Assembly (NCBI GenBank): GCA_964576365.1
Contig: CAZNUT010000047.1
Span: forward strand, 1 to 7,468
Length of the DNA stretch: 7,468 nt
From: CAZMJG01 sp964576365
Lineage (GTDB): Bacteria; Patescibacteriota; Microgenomatia; UBA1406; GWC2-37-13
Direction: 5' to 3'
Position 1 is the first letter of the stretch; every line of letters begins with the position of its first letter. Of this stretch, positions 1-6,342 are shown piece after piece. A program made the translations under genes and the position numbers. A model generated the notes under the pieces. The model saw only the letters and a program-made list of their open reading frames with translations. It did not search any database and had not been told where the DNA came from.

Positions 1-21
1 GCGTCCTACCAGTCATTTTTT

Positions 22-49
22 AAAAACTACCAACCGTTTTGTGAACGGT
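22..49 (-). terminator. Weak terminator-like hairpin after tRNA-Val
   Basis: On the minus strand, downstream of the tRNA, ACCGTT (49-44) pairs with AACGGT (38-33) around a 5-nt loop. A TTTTT run follows after about 6 nt. The stem is perfect but the gap before the T run is longer than in classic intrinsic terminators, so the call is tentative. Confidence 0.3.
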
Positions 50-59
50 ACCAAATCTG

Positions 60-132
60 TGCACGCATCTGGACTTGAACCAGAGACCTTTCGAATGTGA
101 ATCGAATGCTCTACCAACTGAGCTATGCGTGC
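60..132 (-). tRNA. tRNA-Val (anticodon CAC)
   Basis: The minus strand folds into a complete cloverleaf. The 7-bp acceptor stem pairs GCACGCA with TGCGTGC, the D stem pairs GCTC with GAGC around a loop containing GG, and the anticodon stem pairs TTCGA with TCGAA. The variable loop has 5 nt, the T stem pairs TCTGG with CCAGA, and the T loop is TTCAAGT. All stems pair perfectly. The anticodon CAC lies at 99-97 and reads the valine codon GUG. The discriminator base is A (complement of position 60), as usual for tRNA-Val. The next bases are CAG, so CCA is not encoded and must be added by nucleotidyltransferase. The gene is divergent from lepB. Confidence 0.95.
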
Positions 133-142
133 TGCTTGACAG

Positions 143-175
143 TCGAATGTGAATCGAATGCTCTACCAACTGAGC
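143..175 (-). repeat. Exact 33-nt partial copy of the tRNA-Val D and anticodon arms
   Basis: Positions 143-175 are identical to 91-123, which is tRNA nucleotides 10 to 42: the D arm, base 26 and the anticodon arm with its CAC loop. The identity stops sharply at both ends. The copy has no acceptor stem, variable loop or T arm, so it cannot be a tRNA on its own. It lies 10 nt upstream of the real tRNA and, if the -10 at 195-200 is used, would be part of the precursor leader. It could be a replication-slippage duplication, a trace of integration and excision at a tRNA attachment site, or an assembly artefact. Confidence 0.9.
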
Positions 176-194
176 CTAACAGCCAAGTGCAATT

Positions 195-200
195 ATTATA
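195..200 (-). promoter_or_regulatory. Candidate -10 box for tRNA-Val
   Basis: A perfect TATAAT lies on the minus strand about 62 nt before the mature tRNA 5' end. Transcription would start near 188 and give a leader of roughly 55 nt that includes the partial tRNA copy. I see no convincing -35 at 16-18 bp (CTAAAA lies at 17 bp), so this is a partial promoter match. It overlaps back to back with the lepB promoter region. Confidence 0.45.
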
Positions 201-213
201 CTATATGCTCTGG

Positions 214-242
214 TTGTTTTTAGACACCAACTTCTCTAGAAT
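214..242 (+). promoter_or_regulatory. Candidate lepB promoter placing the transcript start at the ATG
   Basis: TTGTTT (214-219) and TAGAAT (237-242) are separated by 17 bp, and the -10 hexamer ends 6 nt before the ATG at 249. The -10 matches consensus at 5 of 6 bases and the -35 at 3 of 6. The spacing implies a transcript beginning at or next to the start codon. The purine-rich GAAGGG directly abuts the ATG, too close to work as a Shine-Dalgarno. Confidence 0.5.
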
Positions 243-248
243 GAAGGG

Positions 249-884
249 ATGTGGATTTTAAAAGGCATAATTGTCTTTCTGATGGAAATCATGGAGACAA
301 TAGTATTTGTAGGGTCGCTTTTTATAGTCGTATACCTTTTTATTGCACAACCAAATCAGGTGCAGGGAGCATCCATGGAGCCCACGTTTCATAATGGCAA
401 CTATATTTTTACAAGCAAAGTGACGTACAGATTTAGATCACCTCAAAGAGGAGATGTAATTGTGTTCAGATCGCCTCGAAATCCAGATATCGAATATATC
501 AAACGAATTATAGGCCTCCCTGGCGATAGGATCATGATTTCTGATCGAGAAGTGTATGTAAATGGCATTAAGCTGAATGAAGGATATATATCCGATGCTA
601 CACACGTTATGCCTGAAGGATTTGTAAAAGAAAATCAACCAGTAGAGGTCCCCAATGACTATTTATTCGTGATGGGAGACAATCGACCTCGTTCGTCTGA
701 CTCACGGGAGTTTGGACCAATCAAATTTACAAGCGTAATCGGACAAGTATTTTTCAGATATTTCCCTGCAGATGAAGTTGGTTTTATCAAAAATCCGTTT
801 CCGTTAAATTTACGCAATGAAGAAACGCTTTTGCCGCACACTCGCATAGCTTTATTCAAGAATCATCAACTCTTGAGGCTGTAA
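249..884 (+). CDS. lepB: Type I signal peptidase (LepB, S26 family)
   Basis: This membrane-bound serine protease cleaves signal peptides from proteins leaving through Sec or Tat, on the outer face of the cytoplasmic membrane. The 211-residue protein has one N-terminal membrane anchor at about residues 14-33. The catalytic serine is Ser42 in the SMEPT motif, and the general base is Lys85 in YIKRIIGLPGD. The S26 box GDNR followed by SSDSREFGPI spans about 143-158. The start at 249 is chosen because MW plus a hydrophobic stretch fits the family. Met12 (282) and Met15 (291) are alternatives without a Shine-Dalgarno. Residues after RYFP (about 173) form an unconserved tail of nearly 40 residues, which overlaps the end of the opposing ParB-like gene by 33 bp. 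Family assignment is secure. Confidence 0.95.
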   Translation: MWILKGIIVFLMEIMETIVFVGSLFIVVYLFIAQPNQVQGASMEPTFHNGNYIFTSKVTYRFRSPQRGDVIVFRSPRNPDIEYIKRIIGLPGDRIMISDREVYVNGIKLNEGYISDATHVMPEGFVKENQPVEVPNDYLFVMGDNRPRSSDSREFGPIKFTSVIGQVFFRYFPADEVGFIKNPFPLNLRNEETLLPHTRIALFKNHQLLRL

Positions 885-1445
885 AACCTCTCCTTTTTGT
901 GTATTACCAGTGATTCGTCTCAACATCTCCTGTATAAACTCACTCGATTTCTCGGCTTCACCCCGATACTCAAGTATTATTTTTCCTCGTATCTGCGACT
1001 GATAAATATGTACCTGTATGCCTGGGTATTGCTTTTTTGCTTGAGCAATAAGCTGATCACATATGTTTGATGAAAGCAATGATCCAACAGTTTCAGTTTT
1101 ATGCTTCATCCTGCGAATCAATATTTCAGTTTGGGCAGTTGACAATGACTTTGTCAATATTGCTTCATATGCATCAACTATCTGATCATGTACATCAAGT
1201 CTGGATAATATGATCAAATGTGCAAATGAAATCTGATTGCTATAATACCCGTCAATAACTATCTCAGGTAACTTGACGACACGAAGCAAATGCGAAACAT
1301 GTGTCGAATGTTTTTTTATTTTTTGAGCAATTTCTTTTACGGGAATATCTTCCTCTTTGCGGAGTTTTTCAATAATGAATGCTTGACGAAGACGATCAGA
1401 CTCCTTATTAAATGATTCAAAAAGCGCTTGAACGCGTGTGTTCAT
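852..1445 (-). CDS. ParB/Spo0J-like DNA-binding protein lacking the N-terminal CTPase domain
   Basis: The 197-residue protein matches the central and C-terminal parts of chromosome-partitioning ParB. Residues about 34-56 form a helix-turn-helix (IPVKEIAQKI, then HSTHVSHLLRVVKLP). The helical region typical of ParB/KorB continues to about 112. Residues about 128-178, with GKIILEY followed by an acidic helix, resemble the C-terminal dimerisation domain of Spo0J. The roughly 100-residue N-terminal domain that binds CTP and carries the GERR box is absent. The protein starts immediately before the central domain. Its ATG overlaps the rpmA stop (ATGA, 1445-1442), so translation is probably coupled to L27. 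No parA is present in the window. I infer a sequence-specific dimeric DNA binder, either a nucleoid or regulatory factor or a non-sliding ParB derivative. Family confidence is good; role is unknown. Confidence 0.8.
   Translation of the reverse strand: MNTRVQALFESFNKESDRLRQAFIIEKLRKEEDIPVKEIAQKIKKHSTHVSHLLRVVKLPEIVIDGYYSNQISFAHLIILSRLDVHDQIVDAYEAILTKSLSTAQTEILIRRMKHKTETVGSLLSSNICDQLIAQAKKQYPGIQVHIYQSQIRGKIILEYRGEAEKSSEFIQEMLRRITGNTQKGEVLQPQELMILE
875..898 (+). terminator. Possible weak terminator at the end of lepB
   Basis: GAGG (875-878) can pair with CCTC (887-890), and TTTTT follows at 894-898. The stem is only 4 bp and overlaps the lepB stop codon, so it is marginal. It also lies inside the 3' coding end of the opposing ParB-like gene. 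Confidence 0.2.
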
Positions 1446-1696
1446 GCAGATGGTGTGATTTTCACGTATTTCTTACCTTGTCGTTGATAGTATGTCACGA
1501 TACCTTCTTGTAACGCAATGAGAGTAAAATCAGTAGAAAGCAAAACGCCCTCTCCAGCGCCAACTTTGGTTCCACGTTGACGAACAATAACATTACCTGG
1601 CTTTGCTGCTTGACCTCCGTAGAGCTTTACACCAAGTCTTTTTGAAATAGAATCTCTATTGCCTTTGACTGCGCGCTGTGCTTTGGTATGTGCCAT
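1442..1696 (-). CDS. rpmA: 50S ribosomal protein L27
   Basis: The 84-residue protein begins MAHTKAQRAVKGNRDS and continues with SKRLGVKLYGGQ and VIVRQRGTKVGAGEGV, the hallmark L27 pattern. The length is normal. In the ribosome the flexible N-terminus of L27 reaches towards the peptidyl-transferase centre and helps position tRNA. Here it starts directly with MAHT, so the Firmicutes-type cleaved N-terminal extension is absent. The gene follows rplU after 3 nt, the classic L21-L27 pairing, and overlaps the downstream ParB-like gene by 4 nt. I see no Shine-Dalgarno before the ATG, so translation probably depends on ribosomes finishing rplU. Confidence 0.97.
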   Translation of the reverse strand: MAHTKAQRAVKGNRDSISKRLGVKLYGGQAAKPGNVIVRQRGTKVGAGEGVLLSTDFTLIALQEGIVTYYQRQGKKYVKITPSA

Positions 1697-1699
1697 AAC

Positions 1700-2011
1700 T
1701 TAAAAACTTACAATCTTTAATTTTGATAGACTTGGACGATAACCATTTACTGTTCGATAACGAACTTTTGCTTTAAATTTTGCAACACGTATTTTTTCGC
1801 CCTTCATATGCTCGATAACATCAACTTTTGCTTTTGTTTTTAATTCTGGAGCACCAATATCGCATACATTTTTTTCGATATCGTAGGTCATCAAAACAGG
1901 TACCTCAAATGAGGCGTTTGTTTCATAAGGAACCTGATCTACGACCAATTCAGCTCCTTTTTTGACGATGTACTGCTTTCCACTTATAGCCACTACTGCG
2001 ATCTGAGACAT
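1700..2011 (-). CDS. rplU: 50S ribosomal protein L21
   Basis: The protein starts MSQIAVVAISGKQYIV and ends VRYRTVNGYRPSLSKLKI, which match the N- and C-terminal signatures of L21, a 23S rRNA-binding protein of the large subunit. I chose the ATG at 2011, giving 103 residues, the usual family length. The reading frame is open to an ATG at 2068, but the 19 extra residues resemble no L21. A promoter ending 6 nt before 2011 also argues against the upstream start. A GTG at 2017 is a minor alternative. It is the first gene of an rplU-rpmA-parB-like unit and has its own promoter downstream of rodA. Confidence 0.96.
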   Translation of the reverse strand: MSQIAVVAISGKQYIVKKGAELVVDQVPYETNASFEVPVLMTYDIEKNVCDIGAPELKTKAKVDVIEHMKGEKIRVAKFKAKVRYRTVNGYRPSLSKLKIVSF

Positions 2012-2017
2012 TCGCAC

Positions 2018-2046
2018 ATTATATCGAATCTTTAACTCAGATGCAA
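2018..2046 (-). promoter_or_regulatory. rplU promoter, apparently leaderless
   Basis: On the minus strand TTGCAT (2046-2041) is followed after exactly 17 bp by a perfect TATAAT (2023-2018), then 6 nt, then the rplU ATG at 2011. Transcription would start at about the A of the ATG. No Shine-Dalgarno is present. The -35 hexamer matches consensus at 3 of 6 bases and lies inside one arm of an inverted repeat. Confidence 0.6.
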
Positions 2047-2068
2047 TGGATAAAAGTACGCATTGCAT
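2041..2068. repeat. 8-bp perfect inverted repeat over the rplU -35 box
   Basis: ATGCAATG (2041-2048) and CATTGCAT (2061-2068) are exact reverse complements separated by 12 bp. The arm at 2041-2048 contains the -35 hexamer of the rplU promoter. The arm centres are 20 bp apart, about two helical turns, which would suit a dimeric repressor. Since the repeat lies upstream of the predicted transcript start, a DNA operator is more likely than an RNA hairpin for rplU. It could also be chance. Confidence 0.4.
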
Positions 2069-2209
2069 GTTGAGCTAGATTAAGATATAACAAACATTAA
2101 AAAAACACTATTTGGACAACCTGTGGTATATGGGTCACAATTTTTCCGTCAAAAAATGAACAATCTCTTGTTGAGCTTGCAGATCGTTGAGTAGCTGAAT
2201 AGAAGCGCC
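2069..2209. other. Spacer downstream of rodA, no gene seen
   Basis: Together with 2012-2068 this forms a 198-nt gap between rodA and rplU. The rodA-proximal part (2138-2209) continues the rodA frame for 24 codons after its TAG stop, up to a TGA at 2137-2135. On the minus strand a T7 run near 2099-2105 might help end ileS-rodA transcripts, but I find no strong stem before it. I see no RNA gene or riboswitch. Confidence 0.5.
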
Positions 2210-3244
2210 CTAAGGAATAAGCGCAAGGCCTAAAATCGATATGAGTAGAGAGGATCCTCCGTAGGAGATGAAGGGTAGAGTGATCCCTGTAACAGGCAAT
2301 AATCCTAAATTCATACCAGTATTAATTATCATTTGAAAAGTAAAAAATGCTGAAAGCCCAATGAGATAAAAAAATTGGTATTTTGAGGCTTCATCCTGCT
2401 TGCCCCACACCTTTGTGATAGACCAAAAAAGATTAAATAAGAGAACCGCATATAATATAAAAAGCAGTATCCCTCCTAGAAATCCAAACTGTTCTATAAG
2501 GGATGAAAATGCAAAATCAGTATGATATTCGGGCAAAAACGACAATTTAGCCTGCTTTCCCAACCCCAGCCCTTTTCCTGTAAATTTACCTGAGCCAATA
2601 GCAATTGTTGCCTGAACCATATTGTACGAAGCTTTTCCTGACGATTTAAACGAAACAAATGAAGTAATACGATTTTTTTGATAATCATGCAACCCAAACC
2701 AGCCCAGAGGAGCAATGAGTATACCTATCACAGCCAACGTAAGAATAATTTTTTTTGGGATTGGAGAAAACAAAACAAGAGTGGCGATAATAAGAAAAAG
2801 AATGATTGCGCTGCCTAAATCTGGTTGCAGAATGATGAATGTAATAGGGATGAAAGCAATAGTGAGGATTTTAACGAGAAGGGCATGTGGTGATTGATGG
2901 GGTCTGAATCTTGCAAATAAATCTGAGATAAAAACAATACTCATTATTTTTATCACCTCTGAAGGCTGAAATCTGAAAAAAAATACATCAATCCATCTGG
3001 TAGAACCCTGAACCTCTACTCCCCAAAAATAAGTTCCAACCAACACAAGCAAAGAAATGGAGTAAAAAACAAATGCATTACGTTTTAAAAAGTGAGTTCT
3101 GAATGGTCTGACAAGTGTATATAATACAATACCCACAAGCAATATGACCAGGTGTCTACTCAATAAGTCTGGTCTGATGCCAAAGAGATTGACACAGCCA
3201 AATATAATAAGAAAAAGAGATGATAGAAGCAGGGCAAGATTCAT
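2210..3244 (-). CDS. rodA: Rod-shape determining SEDS glycosyltransferase RodA (FtsW/RodA/SpoVE family)
   Basis: This multi-pass membrane enzyme polymerises lipid II into glycan strands, working with a class B penicillin-binding protein during wall elongation. Family motifs appear in order: GSTRWID at about 80-86 followed by FQPSE, QPDLGSA at about 140-146, PEYHTDFAF at about 238-246 with the likely catalytic Asp243, and NTGMNLGLLPVTGITLPFISYGGSSLL at about 308-334 (described by its ends). About ten hydrophobic segments are visible. At 344 residues it is shorter than most RodA (roughly 370-400) and stops right inside or after the last membrane helix at ALIP. RodA is preferred over FtsW from the motif style, but FtsW cannot be excluded. 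The ATG overlaps the ileS stop (ATGA, 3244-3241), so it is probably co-translated with ileS. Confidence 0.88.
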   Translation of the reverse strand: MNLALLLSSLFLIIFGCVNLFGIRPDLLSRHLVILLVGIVLYTLVRPFRTHFLKRNAFVFYSISLLVLVGTYFWGVEVQGSTRWIDVFFFRFQPSEVIKIMSIVFISDLFARFRPHQSPHALLVKILTIAFIPITFIILQPDLGSAIILFLIIATLVLFSPIPKKIILTLAVIGILIAPLGWFGLHDYQKNRITSFVSFKSSGKASYNMVQATIAIGSGKFTGKGLGLGKQAKLSFLPEYHTDFAFSSLIEQFGFLGGILLFILYAVLLFNLFWSITKVWGKQDEASKYQFFYLIGLSAFFTFQMIINTGMNLGLLPVTGITLPFISYGGSSLLISILGLALIP

Positions 3245-6200
3245 ATTGACAGCTCTACTTTCAGCTCGGTTCCCAACGACACTTGAGATGCATTTACCTG
3301 CTTTTGTATAAACGAACGATAAGAATCAAAGCGCTCTGGCATGGTAAGCGAAACGGTATCTGACATTTGGGCACCCATCGATTTGCGTTGCTGCTGTATC
3401 GTACGAATAAGATCGCGTACCTCACCCTCAAGTATCAGCTCGGGGGTAAGAGTAGCATCATATTCGACCTGAATTGCTTCACTTTTTTTGTCCAGTTCGT
3501 ACCTGATCTTTTTCACATTTAATTCTGATTTCAACAATTCTTCATACTGTGGACGTAAAGATGCACTTTGAAATAATCGTTCATTATTACTTGTGATGAT
3601 AATACACGGCAAAGGCTGTCGCAACTTCATTTTAATTTCTTTTCGGCGTCTATTACCTCCTTCAGCGATCAAACGAACGATCTGCATATCTGCAATCACT
3701 CCTTCGTCGGCGGACACAGTATGCTGAGCTGGCCACTGTGCGAGGTGAACCGATTCTTTGGATGTGATATGCGTATAGATCTCATCTGAAAGAAATGGCA
3801 ACATGGGAGACAGTATAATTGAAAGCCTCACCAAAACCCAAGACATCAGATCATAAAAAGCATCTTTATCTTTTTTATCTTCAGCCGACGGCCCTACTCT
3901 ATCACGACTCCGCCTGATATACCAGGTAGATACATCCTGGACAAATGTCTCCAGAGTAAGAGAGGCTGTTTTAACATCATAGGTGCGCAAAGATGACTCA
4001 ACTTCTTGTTCGACACACATCATGCGTTCTCTCAGCCAGATATCCAACACATGGGTAACTGCAGGAAAATCGATCTCTTTCAGAGCATATCCATCTGCCA
4101 GTGCATAATCACGGACAAATTTGAAGCTGTTCCATAAAGGAAGATAAAATAATCTGCGCACTTCACTCGCTCGTGTATACCCAAACAGAAGATTTTCTGC
4201 TGGATTGTGACGACAATACATCCAGCGCATCACATCAACACCTATCTGATCTGCACCTTCATGAAATGCGATCGAATTTCCCCAACTTTTGTGCATAGGT
4301 CGTCCATCTTCTCCCAACAATGTACCAAATCCTAAGACATGCTGAAATGGAGGAGCGTCTTCAAGTACAGTTGACATGGCGATCATAGCATAAAACCAGT
4401 TTTTGAATTGGCCAGGGAAAGACTCTGTGATGAAGTCTACTGGAAACCACTTTTTCCATTCTTCTCTATCGGTGAGATACAGCGGCGCACCTTCATTGTG
4501 CTTTGTGATGGTTGAATATGGCACGATGCCGGCATCAAGCCAAGGATTTCCTACATCTTCAGTCCGTGAAAGAGTCGAGTTACACTTTGAACAGGCAATT
4601 TTTACTTTATCGATGTGAGGCTTGTGTGGTGTGTGACCTTCAAATGTATCCCAGCCTTCGACTGCACGCTTTTTCAACTCTTCTCTTGAGCCAAGCACCT
4701 CGAAGGTACCGCACGTCTGACATTCATAGATAGGAAGAGCCAAGCCCCAGTACCGGTTTTTCTTGCTGATGAGCCAGTCATGCATGTTTTTGAGCCAATC
4801 AAGTTCACGGTCAAGGCCAAACTCCGGCATCCATTTTATTTTTTTTGCTACTTCTATCATCCGCTCTCTAAGGGTCCTTTCATCAGTCTTGTTACCTTTT
4901 GCCTTTTCATTATTCACTGGTTTTGAATCCATCGCGATATACCATTCGTCTGCCACCTTCCACACAAGTTCCGCTTTACATCGCCAGCATCCAGGATATC
5001 TATGTTTATAATTATGAATTTCAAAAATCCAATTCTCTCCTTTTTGCTCCCTCTCTTTTAGGTAATCAAAAATAATTTCTGGATGTTTTTTTGCATTTTT
5101 ACCAGCAAGAAAATCAAGTGTATCAAGATAATCAGCATTATCTGCTATTACAGGTATCATTGGAAGACCATATTTTTTTCCGAGCCTGAAATCCTCCGTT
5201 CCAGCACTCACTGCAGTATGTACAAGCCCTGTTCCTTCTGTGGTTGATATGGGCATGATCGTATCATCTGTCGCTATCACAGTATGAAAATGATCAGGAT
5301 GCGTTTTAGCAGCTTTTTTAACTACCTCCAATTCGTCAAAAGGCCCTTGATAATGCAAACCCACGAGTTCGCTTCCGTTTACTGTCTTGATTATTTTTTT
5401 GTAATTTTTCTTAAAAACAGATTCAACCAAGTCCTTCGCAAGCCAGAAACTGTTACCTGACATGCCTTCGACAAGTGAATATTCGATTTTTTTATCTACT
5501 GCCACTGCTATGTTGGCGGGAAGCGTCCAGGGTGTTGTTGTCCACACAAGCAAATATTCATTTTTGCGTCCTACGATAGGCAGTTCGAAATAAATAGCCT
5601 TGTGAACAACTACTTTATAATCTTCCGTCAGCATTTCGTGCTGAGATATGGCCGTCTCACAGCGGGGACACCAAGGAACCGATTCGTGACCTTTATATAT
5701 CCAGCCGTTTTCATGACAAGTCTTGAGGAAGTGCCAGATCATGAAGTTATTTTCTTCACTCATTGTGAAATAAGAGTGATCCCAGTCCATGAAATAACCT
5801 AGTCTTTTGGATTGATCTGTCTGGATAGCCGCGTATTTATGGACGCGATCTTTACAAAGTTGCACAAATTTTGCTATGGAAGCAAAACGATCTCCAGGCA
5901 CGAGATTTTCAATGTCTTTTTTTGTTTTGAGACCAAGCTCTTTTTCAACCTCGACCTCAACCCACAACCCCTGACAGTCAAAACCGTTCTGGAATCGCTG
6001 GCGATAACCGAGTAGATTATGAAATCGTTGCCACAAATCTTTGTAGGTTCTTCCCCATGCATGATGTACACCCATGGGATTATTGGCAGTTATTGGCCCA
6101 TCCTGAAAGGAAAAACATTTGTTTGAGTCATTATTTTTCTGTAGATATTTTTGAACAATGCCCTCGCTATACCACTTCTCTAGCAACCTCTTCTCCATGT

Positions 6201-6255
6201 CGACAAAAAAGGTGACTATTTCGTTTGAACTACCTGTCTGTTGTTTCTCTGCCAT
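3241..6255 (-). CDS. ileS: Isoleucine--tRNA ligase
   Basis: This class I cytosolic synthetase charges tRNA-Ile and edits misactivated valine. From the chosen start it has 1004 residues, closer to the long IleS type than to the roughly 930-residue bacterial type. The HIGH signature is replaced by HHAWG (64-68) and KMSKS by HKSWGN (655-660). The CP1 editing domain is marked by WTTTPWTLPAN (238-248) and GTGLVHTAVSAGTEDF (341-356), where Asp355 sits at the editing-aspartate position. Four CxxC pairs (196/199, 423/426, 512/515, 555/558) suggest zinc binding. The anticodon-binding region follows about 735. The frame is open to a TTG at 6303, but the ATG at 6255 has a promoter 6 nt upstream; Met20 (6198) is another possibility. 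rodA overlaps its stop codon. Confidence 0.95.
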   Translation of the reverse strand: MAEKQQTGSSNEIVTFFVDMEKRLLEKWYSEGIVQKYLQKNNDSNKCFSFQDGPITANNPMGVHHAWGRTYKDLWQRFHNLLGYRQRFQNGFDCQGLWVEVEVEKELGLKTKKDIENLVPGDRFASIAKFVQLCKDRVHKYAAIQTDQSKRLGYFMDWDHSYFTMSEENNFMIWHFLKTCHENGWIYKGHESVPWCPRCETAISQHEMLTEDYKVVVHKAIYFELPIVGRKNEYLLVWTTTPWTLPANIAVAVDKKIEYSLVEGMSGNSFWLAKDLVESVFKKNYKKIIKTVNGSELVGLHYQGPFDELEVVKKAAKTHPDHFHTVIATDDTIMPISTTEGTGLVHTAVSAGTEDFRLGKKYGLPMIPVIADNADYLDTLDFLAGKNAKKHPEIIFDYLKEREQKGENWIFEIHNYKHRYPGCWRCKAELVWKVADEWYIAMDSKPVNNEKAKGNKTDERTLRERMIEVAKKIKWMPEFGLDRELDWLKNMHDWLISKKNRYWGLALPIYECQTCGTFEVLGSREELKKRAVEGWDTFEGHTPHKPHIDKVKIACSKCNSTLSRTEDVGNPWLDAGIVPYSTITKHNEGAPLYLTDREEWKKWFPVDFITESFPGQFKNWFYAMIAMSTVLEDAPPFQHVLGFGTLLGEDGRPMHKSWGNSIAFHEGADQIGVDVMRWMYCRHNPAENLLFGYTRASEVRRLFYLPLWNSFKFVRDYALADGYALKEIDFPAVTHVLDIWLRERMMCVEQEVESSLRTYDVKTASLTLETFVQDVSTWYIRRSRDRVGPSAEDKKDKDAFYDLMSWVLVRLSIILSPMLPFLSDEIYTHITSKESVHLAQWPAQHTVSADEGVIADMQIVRLIAEGGNRRRKEIKMKLRQPLPCIIITSNNERLFQSASLRPQYEELLKSELNVKKIRYELDKKSEAIQVEYDATLTPELILEGEVRDLIRTIQQQRKSMGAQMSDTVSLTMPERFDSYRSFIQKQVNASQVSLGTELKVELSI

Positions 6256-6261
6256 GAAGAT

Positions 6262-6289
6262 ATTGTAATTGAAAGAGTTTTTTTTGCAA
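6262..6289 (-). promoter_or_regulatory. Candidate ileS promoter, apparently leaderless
   Basis: On the minus strand TTGCAA (6289-6284) and TACAAT (6267-6262) are 16 bp apart, and the -10 hexamer ends 6 nt before the ATG at 6255. The -10 matches consensus at 5 of 6 bases and the -35 at 4 of 6. No Shine-Dalgarno precedes the ATG. An additional AT-rich hexamer TATAAG at 6314-6309 could give a second start with a leader of about 45 nt. Confidence 0.5.
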
Positions 6290-6310
6290 TCCTGGCATTT
6301 CAAATTAACT

Positions 6311-6326
6311 TATAGTAAAATATACA
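6311..6326 (+). promoter_or_regulatory. Possible promoter elements for the first sigma gene
   Basis: Two -10-like hexamers occur before the ATG at 6343: TATAGT (6311-6316, 5 of 6 matches, no -35 at normal spacing) and TATACA (6321-6326, with a weak TTTCAA at 6298-6303 and 17-bp spacing). The leader would be about 10-20 nt, AT-rich and without a Shine-Dalgarno. The region is so AT-rich that either match could be chance. Confidence 0.3.
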
Positions 6327-6342
6327 CATTATTTATATATTT

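Noticed and set aside
1..13. Minus-strand ACTGGTAGGACGC at the left edge as part of another tRNA D arm
   Set aside because: The sequence preceding it on the minus strand is an A/T run with no pairing 5' D stem or acceptor stem. It could be a fragment, but nothing supports a gene.
136..141. Perfect TTGACA on the plus strand as a -35 for lepB
   Set aside because: No -10-like hexamer lies at 16-18 bp (TGCTCT at 17 bp falls in the tRNA copy), and the lepB start is more than 100 nt away.
241..261. Tiny ORF from the ATG at 241 as a lepB leader peptide
   Set aside because: It has only six codons, and its ATG overlaps the proposed -10 hexamer, so it would lie upstream of the transcript.
2012..2068. 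Extension of rplU to an upstream ATG at 2068
   Set aside because: The 19 added residues do not resemble L21. The extension would also span the promoter and the inverted repeat, whereas the 2011 start gives the standard length.
4403..6015. Several plus-strand ORFs of 66-82 codons inside ileS
   Set aside because: They are antisense to strongly conserved synthetase sequence, have no family motifs and look like shadow frames.
6256..6303. Extension of ileS to a TTG at 6303
   Set aside because: It adds 16 residues including a CxxC (MKCQDCKK), but a rare start codon within the promoter region is less likely than the ATG at 6255 with its -10 box 6 nt upstream.
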